Positions 56,093 through 64,000 of a stretch of 64,000 nucleotides of DNA are shown here, piece by piece. Position 1 is the stretch's first letter; the number at the start of each line of letters is the position of its first letter. Origin of the DNA: Caprimulgus europaeus (Eukaryota; Chordata; Aves; Caprimulgiformes; Caprimulgidae); assembly GCA_907165065.1 (NCBI GenBank), contig OU015539.1, forward strand, positions 124,001 to 188,000, read 5' to 3'. The translations under genes were made by a program, and so were the position numbers. The notes under the pieces were generated by a model that saw nothing but the letters and a program-made list of their open reading frames with translations, was not told where the DNA came from and did no database searches.

Positions 56093-56980
56093 GGGGCGCG
56101 GCCCCTGCGGCCGGAGGTCTCCCGCCTCTCTATGGTGCCGGGCGAGGCAGAGCGGCGGCAGCGGAGGACTGGGGGCGCGGCCGCTCTACCCGCTCCACCC
56201 TCCACCTCGATGGCGGAGCGAGGGCGGGACCCGCGTCCTCTCTAGGCAGAGTCCTCCGAGAACTCTATGGTGCCTCCCTTACCCCTACGGCGCAGTCCTC
56301 CCGCGTCGCCGCCCAGAGTGGCTCCTCTCTATGGCGGAAGTGGGGGCGGGTTCCGGCGGCGGCGGCACCGGCGGGGGGAGGCTCCGCGCGAGGTTCGTGT
56401 TGCGCAGGCGGGAAAAGTGGCGGCGGTGCGGGGGGGGCCGGGCCCGGGCGGGCGGGGGGAGCGGGGACCGGGGGGGGGGGCAGATCTCGGGGGTGGGGGG
56501 GTGGGTGTCGGCTCGAAGTGGGGGGGGCCATTGAGCCCCGGGGGGCGGGGGGGGGGGCTCAGGCCAGGAGGGGCTGGGAGCAGCGGGGGGGGCGGAGTTT
56601 GGGGTGCGGGGTGGGGGTCACCCGGGAGGGGCAGCGCTGGAGGGGCCGGGGGTTGTGGGGGGGGGGACAGCGGGAGGAGGCGGGGCGCAGAGGAAGGGAC
56701 ATGTGGGCAGGGGGGTCCCAGCGGCAGCATCTCAGGAGGGGGGCGAGGAAAGCGGGGGAGGGGCCTGGAGGGGCGGGAATTAGGTCTGGGGGTGTCTGTG
56801 TGGCCGTGCTGGCAGAGGCCCCCCCCCCCCGAGCTCTGCTCTCTCCCCCCACAGCTGCTCTGTCCCTGTCCCCACCTGCGGCTGCCGCTGCCCTGGGCGA
56901 TGCCGGGCGCGGGGGGGAACTGAGCCCCTCACTGCGCTCGGCTGCTGCCCCCTCCCAGAGCCCCGGTGCTGCCGCCCACC

Positions 56981-59900
56981 ATGGCCGACACGCTGGAGTT
57001 CAACGAGATCTACCAGGAGGTGAAGGGCTCCATGGTGAGTGGGGGGACGGGCCCTGGGGGACCCGGTTGGGCCCTGGTGGATGGCACAGGCATTGGGATG
57101 GGTGCCACACACACTGAGGTGGGTGACACACACACACTGAGGTGGGTGACAGACACACACTGGGGTGGGTGACAGACACACACTGGGGTGGGTGACACAC
57201 ACACACATTGAGAGCGGCTCCCCCAGCCGAAACGCTGCGGGTTCTCTCCCTGCTCCTGCCCCTGTCTCTGCCGAGAGCTGGCACAGGGTGCTGTGCTGGT
57301 CTCACTGCCATCTCTGCAGTGGCACCGAGGGTGCTGGTGTCTGTCCTGTGACAGCTGGAGCGCTGGGTTTGGGTGCTGAGCAGTGTGTGGGGGCTGAAGC
57401 TGGCGGGCGATGGGGGAAGTCGCCTGGTTTCACATGGAGGGTTGTGCAGCCGCCTGTTGCAGCTGAAGGGCAGCGGTTCCCCGCTCTGGGGCCCATGGGT
57501 GTCCCTGGGGCGTGCACCGGTGCGTGGGGCCAACCACCCCCGGCTCTCCCCCCGCCTCACCCCGGCCCCTCTCCGCCAGAACGACGGGCGGCTGCGGCTG
57601 AGCCGCCAGGGTGTGATCTTCAAGAACAGCAAGACGGGGAAGGTGGACAACATCCAGGCCTCGGAGCTGGCCGAGGGCGTGTGGCGGCGCGTGGCGCTGG
57701 GGCACGGCCTGAAGCTGCTCACCAAGAACGGCCACGTCTACAAATACGATGGCTTCCGGGAGTCGGTGAGTGCCGGCCCCGCCTGGCCTGTCCCTGTCCC
57801 TGCCTCGTGCCTCTTCCCTCGGCAGCTCGAGAGAGCCACGCTCCCTGCGCCTCCCGTGGTGCTGGCCCCCCAGGAACAGCTCTCACCCCCGCTTTTCTCA
57901 CCGCTTCACCCGTGGCGGGGGCTGCGTCCCCGCGGGGGCTCTGGGCAGCGCCCGCCGGTACCTGGCGGTTTCTAACGGGCGCTCGCTCCTCTCGCCCCGG
58001 CCCAGGAGTTCGACAAGCTGTCAGATTTCTTCAAGGCCCACTATCGCCTGGAGCTGGCGGAGAAGGACCTGTGTGTGAAGGGCTGGAACTGGGGGACGGT
58101 GAGGTTCGGAGGTGAGTCACGGTGACGCCGTTACTGGGGGACAGGAACCTCCATGGCAGCTGCACCCCTTGGTGCTGGGGCAGGTCCCCCCTGGCACCGC
58201 TGTCCCTGCAGCACCCGGACCCTCCCCTGGGCAGTGGTGTCCCCGGGGAAACGAGGACGTTGGCCGTCCCAGGGGAGCAGGAGATACCTGCGGGTCCCAA
58301 ACCGGGGGGAGGCTCTGTGAGCAGGCACCGGGCCTGGTTCCCACAGGGGCCAGGGGAGCTGAGGGACGCTCCCACCTGCTCTGGGGCCGGGGGAACGCGG
58401 GGACAGACGGTTCCTTCCTCTTCATTTCTGATCTCCGGGGCCACAGGCAGGGGGAGGAATTCTGGAGATTTGGGAGGGGGTGTGGGAATGCAGCAGGGAG
58501 AGGAGAGGCACCGCTGGGTTTTGAGAGCACAGCCAGGCTGCTGTGGGGGATGGGATGCAGGAGGACACCGTGGGTCTGCCCCACAGCGGGGACCTTCTCC
58601 CCACTCTGCTCCTGCTGTGACCGGCCGTGTCCCCTCTCCAGGGCAGCTGCTGTCCTTCGACATCGGGGAGCAGCCGGTGTTCGAGATCCCCCTCAGCAAC
58701 GTCTCCCAGTGCACGACGGGCAAGAACGAGGTGACGCTGGAGTTCCACCAGAACGACGACGCCGAGGTCTCGCTCATGGAGGTTCGCTTCTACGTTCCCC
58801 CGACCCAGGAGGATGGCGTGGACCCTGTGGAGGTGAGCGGGGGGCCGGTGGGTCGGGCAGAGGGGTGGCTGGGTACCCTGCCCCGGCCATGACGCCCTTC
58901 CCCCGCAGGCCTTCGCTCAGAACGTCCTCTCCAAAGCGGACGTCATCCAGGCCACCGGCGACGCCATCTGCATCTTCCGGGAGCTGCAGTGCCTGACGCC
59001 CCGCGGGCGCTACGACATCCGCATCTACCCCACCTTCCTGCACCTCCACGGCAAGACCTTCGACTACAAGATCCCCTACACCACCGTGCTGCGCCTCTTC
59101 CTGCTGCCGCACAAGGACCAGCGGCAGATGTTCTTCGTGGTGAGGAGGGGACCGGGGTCTTCCTCCCCCCGGGAAGGGTGACAGGCAATGGGGTGAGGGG
59201 ATTTCAGGTCCTCAACGCCTCCTCTGTCTTCAGATCAGCCTGGACCCCCCCCATAAAACAAGGCCAGACCCGCTACCACTTCCTCATCCTGCTCTTCTCC
59301 AAGGATGAGGACATCTCCCTGACCCTCAACATGAACGAGTGAGTTCTGCTCCTGCCAGGCCGCTTCCCTGAGCCCCTCCCTGGGTCTGGGGGCCGTAGGG
59401 AGCTGGGAGGGAGGTCAGGAGCCTTCCGGGCTACCCTTGTCACCATCACCTCTTGTGGCCGTGCAGGGAGGAGGTGGAGAAGCGCTTTGAGGGCCGGCTC
59501 ACCAAGAACATGTCGGGCTCCCTCTACGAGATGGTCAGCCGGGTCATGAAGGCGCTGGTGAACCGCAAGATCACCGTGCCGGGCAACTTCCAGGGGTGAG
59601 GCTGCTGCTGCCGGACCAGGGGGCACGGGGGGCAGAACGTGGGGTCCTCCCACTGCAGGGAAGGGTGTGGAGATGGGGGCAGGGGCGAAGTGTGCCTCGT
59701 CCTCGCCGGGACGGAGAAGCGGCTGGTTTGGCAGTCCACGGCCAGCTGTGTGAGATCCCTCCCTGGCAGCAGCGCTGGCCCCTCGCTTCCTCCGTGGGTC
59801 CTGTGCTCGGGGAGAAGGGGCTCTGTGTGACTGGTGCTGGGGGAGCGGCTGCCGGGCCCGTCCGTGCTGCCGGGGTCCCCGTCTCGCTGCAGGGACGGGC

Positions 59901-62900
59901 GTTTGCTCCCCGTGGGTGCCAGCGGCCGCGTTCGCTCTCGCAGGCACTCGGGAGCCCAGTGCATCACCTGCTCCTACAAGGCCAGCTCGGGGCTGCTCTA
60001 CCCGCTGGAGCGCGGGTTCATCTACGTGCACAAGCCGCCCGTGCACATCCGCTTCGACGAGATCTCCTTTGTCAACTTCGCCCGCGGGACCACCACCACC
60101 CGCTCCTTCGACTTCGAGATCGAGACCAAGCAGGGCACGCAGTACACCTTCAGCAGCATCGAGAGGTGGGCGCGGGGCCGCTCCGCGCCACGGGGCCGCT
60201 GCCAGCCCGCGGGGCCGCTGCCGCCCCGCTGGCACCCGCCCCTGACTGCTCCTGTCTCGCAGGGAGGAGTACGGGAAGCTCTTTGACTTTGTCAACGCCA
60301 AGAAGCTGAACATCAAGAACCGAGGGCTGAAGGAGGTACCTGCTGAGCGGGGCTGGGTCCCCACACCCCACTGGGACCGTGGCCCTGCCGGCTGGGGTGG
60401 GTGGAGGGTTGGGGGCTGTTTTCTCTCCAAACTTCTGCCGCTTCTCCCTTTATTTTTCACCTCTCTCTTCTCTCCTTGCCCTTGTAGAGGAAAAAGGTCC
60501 GTGCGATATCCCTTCCTCTCTCTCCTCTTCCTTCTCCTGGTGCAGGTTTCCTCTGCATGGCTGTGGTGGTCCCTCACTAAACCCAGTAACTCCAGCATGA
60601 TTTGTGAGAGGGCCTCCCCCTAACTCACATAACTCTTCTACCCCTCTCTGTGGAGCCCTGATGGGGAGAAGGAGGGGACGTGGCCGTGTTCCGTCCTCCC
60701 CATCCCGTGCATGCTTCTGGGGCCTGCCGGGGGCTGTGTCCACCCCCAGGAACACACCAGGAGTTGGAGTTTCCAGCGAGGGGGGTGTGCAGAGATGGGG
60801 GGACACAGGGAGCAGCTCTCACACCTTCTCTCCTGCAGGGCATGAAGCAGAGCTACGACGAATACGCCGACTCCGATGAGGACCAGCACGATGCCTACTT
60901 GGAGAGGATGAAGGAGGAGGGCAAGATCCGGGAGGAGAATGCCAACGACAGCAGCGACGGCTCTGGGGAGGAGACTGGTGAGGGCTGAGCCCGGGGTGGC
61001 TGCTCTCAGTGTTCGGGTTTCATCCCCCCTCTCTGGTCAAGTCCTGTCCATCTCCCACCTCCCCATAAACTGACCCCTGCGCTCTTCCCTTCCAGACGAG
61101 TCCTTCAACCCTGGAGAGGAGGATGATGACGTGGCTGAAGAGTGAGTGGAGGGCAGGGGTCCGTCTGGGAGGGGCTTTGGGAAGGTGCTTTTGAAGGGGG
61201 CAGCGGTGGCATGGGGCTGCGGGAGCATTGGGGAACGTTCCAGGTGCAGCCAGTAAAGCCTCATAAATCCCTGGACTTCAAAGATCTGGAGAATTGGGTA
61301 CATTTCCGGGCTGGCTCGATTGTAACGAGATTACCCAGCTGGGGAGGGTGGGAGAAGGGTGATGGGGGGAGTGGGCAGCTCCTGGACGGGCCTCGGCCGT
61401 CTCCGCGCCGGCGCCGAGGGCTGCGGTGAGTGCGGGCAGCGCTGGGCTCGGCTCGGCAGGAGGAGGTGGGTCCTGGTGGAGTTGAGCCGCGTGGTGTTGT
61501 GAGAGCCCAAAATTGACAGGAAGTGAGAACAGGATGAGCCGTGTTCGTGGAAGGAAAATCCCCCGAGAGCTTGTTGAGCACAAACAGCCTCAGCTCAGGA
61601 AGTCTCCGAGTTACGGAGGCTGGAGGCTGGGAGGGTTCCAGGGCGAGGCTCGCTGCCTGCTTGTGGCTGCGACATCACCCCCACCTCACGCGGCATTTTC
61701 GGGGTGGGGGTCTTGGGCTGCTGCTGACATCACGAACCTCCGTGCAGGTTTGACAGCAACGCCTCTGCCAGCTCCTCCAGCGGTGACGGTGACAGTGACC
61801 GCGATGAGAAGAAGCCGGCCAAGAAGGCCAAGGTTGTCAAAGACCGCAAGCCCCGCAAGAAGCAGCTGGAGGTGAGCGGCCGCTGCTGGCGGGTCGCGGA
61901 GGGCAGGACCTGTGTGTGGAGCCGGGGCTGCTGTTCACACCAGCACCCGGGAGATGCTTCACCCCGGCCTCCTGCCGCTGCCTGGCCGGGCGGTGGTCCC
62001 TGGTTGGTTGCCCACCCTGCCTTGGCTGCCTCCCGCAGATGAGCCCGGGAGGTTGTGCCCGCGCCTGGCCCGTCCGTTTGGTTGTTGGGGGACTTGTCTC
62101 CCACAGCCTGTCCTGGCAGCTGTGGTGGCAGTGGCCTGACAGCCCATCTCCCCTGAGGGTGTTGGGTGGGGTGCAGGGGACAAACTGAGGCCCAGCCCCT
62201 TGTCTCGGGCCACCCCAGGTCCCTGGTGAGCGGCGCTGTTCCAGGTGGTCACGCTGGTTCTCTCCACTCCTAGAGCAAGAAGGGGAAAGACCCCAACGCT
62301 CCCAAGCGGCCGATGTCAGCTTACATGCTCTGGCTGAACGCCAACCGTGAGAAGATCAAGTCCGACCATCCCGGCATCAGCATCACAGACCTGTCCAAGA
62401 AGGCCGGGGAGCTCTGGAAAGCCATGTCCAAGGAGAAGAAGGAGGTGAGGGATGGGCCGTGGGGGGGCTGTGCCTGGGTCTGGGGAACCTGCTGGTGCCC
62501 GGGTGCGGGGTTGGGGGTGCGGCTGTGGGGAGGTGATGCCGTGGGGCTGGAGGGCTGGTGGGTGGGCCTGGTGGTGGTGAGGGATGTGGTGGGAGCGCTG
62601 GGGTGGTGCTGGAGGAGGAGGGAGGGCCCTGCTGAGCTGGTGCTGTGGCTGCAGGAGTGGGATCGCAAGGCGGAAGACGCCCGGAGGGACTACGAGAAGG
62701 CCATGAAGGAGTACAGCGTGGGCAGCAAGGCCGAGAGCGCCCGGGGGTGAGTGCCCTGAGCAGGGGGGCGGGCGGGGGGTGACAGGGCTTCAGCCACCGC
62801 CACGGGGCTGTTCCCAGCGCCAGGGGGGGCTCGGCTCTGCGGGGCTGCGGCTGCCGGTGAGGTGACGTTTCTCCTCTCGCCCTGTGACACGTGCAGGGAG

Positions 62901-63499
62901 AGATCGAAGAAGAAGAAGAAGAAGCAAGAGAAGCAGGTGAAGGGCAAAGCAGAGAAGAAAGGTGCCACCTCCAAGTCTTCATCCTCCACCAAGTCCCCTG
63001 CCAAGAGTACGAGCGAGAGCTTCAAGAGCAAAGAGTTTGTGTCCAGCGACGAGAGCTCCTCGGGAGAGAGCAAGAAGGAGGTGGGGCTCCTGGTCTGGGG
63101 GGTGGTCTCTGGCCCCTCTTCCCTGGGGATCGGCCCTGGGAGACCCTCCCTTGTCCCACTCATCCCCCCTTGTCCCACTCATCCCCCTTGTCCCCCTTGT
63201 CCCCTCCCAGGGGGGGTGGGACCCTCTGGTTCCTCTTGGCTGCTGTGCACTGGGTGTGGGTGGTCTCTCTGTGCTTCATGTGTCCCCAAGCCACTGCTGT
63301 CACCCCCTCCCCACTGTGGGGCACCAGGGAGGTGGGGGAATGCGAGTGTCACCCCTTGCCCCCCCCTGATGTCACTCCCTGTCCCCCCGATGCCACCCCC
63401 TGCCCCACTGACCTTGCCCCTTGCCCGCAGGACTCGGAGGAGGAGGGGGCCGCCAGCGCACCCCCCAGCTCAGAGGAATCTGCGTCCGGCTCAGATTAG
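56981..63499 (+). CDS. SSRP1: SSRP1 FACT histone chaperone subunit (1-bp insertion in exon at 59234)
   Basis: Partner of SPT16 in FACT, which moves H2A-H2B during transcription and replication; nuclear. Sixteen coding exons: 56981-57034, 57580-57765, 58006-58111, 58642-58832, 58909-59139, 59234-59338, 59467-59595, 59944-60165, 60263-60335, 60839-60977, 61096-61141, 61748-61871, 62274-62444, 62655-62746, 62897-63080 and 63431-63499. The N-terminal, POB3 and Rtt106-like PH domains are near-identical to human. An acidic segment rich in Glu/Asp follows (about 440-510), then the HMG box starting DPNAPKRPMSAYMLWL (about 541-610) and a Ser/Lys tail ending SASGSD. Exon 59234-59338 has an eighth C at 59245-59252, which shifts the frame after ISLD. 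All other phases fit. Without it the length is about 706 (human 709). An assembly error is more likely than a dead gene. Confidence 0.95.
57115..57206. repeat. GGGTGACACACACACTG repeat, SSRP1 intron 1
   Basis: Three to four units of about 30 bp combining a short (CA)n run with CTGRGGTGGGTGACA. Confidence 0.85.
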
Positions 63500-63835
63500 C
63501 CGCTCCCCCCCAGGTTGGGATGGGCAGAGGATGGGGTGTGCCCCCCCTGCGGCAGCACCTGGGTGTTGGGGTCCGGTTGCCCCCCGCCCACCCTGCTGTG
63601 GCTTCGTGTCCCAGGGGGAGACCTGGGTGTGGGGCAGGAGCCTCCCCAGCCTCCCCGATCCCTGGGCTCTGGGCTGGGGGGAGCGAGGCCCCGCGGAGGA
63701 GGGGGCCCGGCCCCCCCTCACCCCTCTTTCTCATCAATTTATTTTTTTTAAATACTCGGGTTTGTTTCTGTCTCTTTTCTTCCCTTGTTTTTTTTTTTTT
63801 GTATTTTGGGCCCGTTCACGTGGTAACTTGGATTG

Positions 63836-63841
63836 AATAAA
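63836..63841 (+). terminator. SSRP1: Poly(A) signal of SSRP1 (AATAAA)
   Basis: AATAAA about 340 bp after the stop, behind a T-rich 3' UTR. The last 160 bp of the window hold no recognised feature. Confidence 0.85.
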
Positions 63842-64000
63842 AAACCCCCCCGAGGGCTGAGTGTGGGTGTGGGGCCGGCTCCCCCCTTCCGCCCCCAGCG
63901 CTGAGCTCACTCCATCCCCGGCCCCCCGAGACTCTCCGGCTCCTAATGAAGCCCCCCCAGCTCCGTCCACCCCCTGGGGCTGCTGCCGCTTCCCGGCCGG

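Noticed and set aside
55930-57117. 395-codon frame over the SSRP1 promoter and first exons
   Set aside because: Covers a CpG island and the SSRP1 ATG exon in another frame. Gly/Arg/Ala-rich low complexity with no homology.
56981-63499. SSRP1 as a processed or dead pseudogene because of the frameshift
   Set aside because: All introns are present, all other exons are intact and nearly identical to the human protein. A single homopolymer indel fits a sequence error better.

Overview
This window is vertebrate nuclear DNA, most likely from a bird. Coding sequences are split by GT-AG introns, there are AATAAA-type poly(A) signals and CpG-rich promoters, and the GC content is very high. Twelve genes fit in 64 kb, with short introns full of GC-rich minisatellites. 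I see no mammalian SINE or LINE elements. The species cannot be fixed from the sequence. Nothing prokaryotic, viral or CRISPR-like is present.

The block has the same gene order and relative orientation as human 11q12.1: ZDHHC5(-) - CLP1(-) - YPEL4(+) - SERPING1(-) - UBE2L6(+) - SMTNL1(-) - TIMM10(+) - RTN4RL2(-) - SLC43A3(+) - PRG2/3-like lectin(-) - P2RX3(-) - SSRP1(+). SLC43A1, which lies between TIMM10 and RTN4RL2 in human, is not here. Only one PRG-type gene is present. ZDHHC5 is cut by the left edge, so its C-terminal exons are missing; the other eleven coding regions are complete. I placed exon junctions by splice consensus, unbroken reading phase and family similarity. Summed coding lengths are multiples of three for all complete genes except SSRP1, which has one extra C in a C8 run.

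Layout. 1-17 kb holds ZDHHC5 exons, long unremarkable introns and a CpG-rich promoter with CRE and NRF1-type sites. 17.4-20.5 kb holds CLP1 and a divergent promoter shared with YPEL4. 20.5-33.3 kb holds YPEL4, SERPING1, UBE2L6, SMTNL1 and TIMM10, packed tail-to-tail or head-to-head. 34.3-38.1 kb is RTN4RL2. 38.1-42.3 kb is non-coding and includes the upstream region of SLC43A3. 42.3-50.6 kb holds SLC43A3 and the lectin gene. 51.6-55.5 kb is P2RX3. 56-63.9 kb is SSRP1, divergent from P2RX3.

The genes do not form one pathway. They include a palmitoyltransferase (ZDHHC5), RNA 5'-kinase/3'-end processing (CLP1), complement and contact-system control (SERPING1), a ubiquitin/ISG15-type E2 (UBE2L6), muscle contraction (SMTNL1), mitochondrial import (TIMM10), axon-growth signalling (RTN4RL2), nucleobase-type transport (SLC43A3), ATP-gated channels (P2RX3) and the FACT histone chaperone (SSRP1). 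The most interesting content is non-coding or lineage-specific: a CCAAT-box minisatellite, a minisatellite that copies a splice acceptor, a repeat-built TIMM10 leader, a G/D/T-repeat SMTNL1, an altered HPN motif in UBE2L6 and a lectin without the acidic propiece. I found no convincing undescribed biological system.
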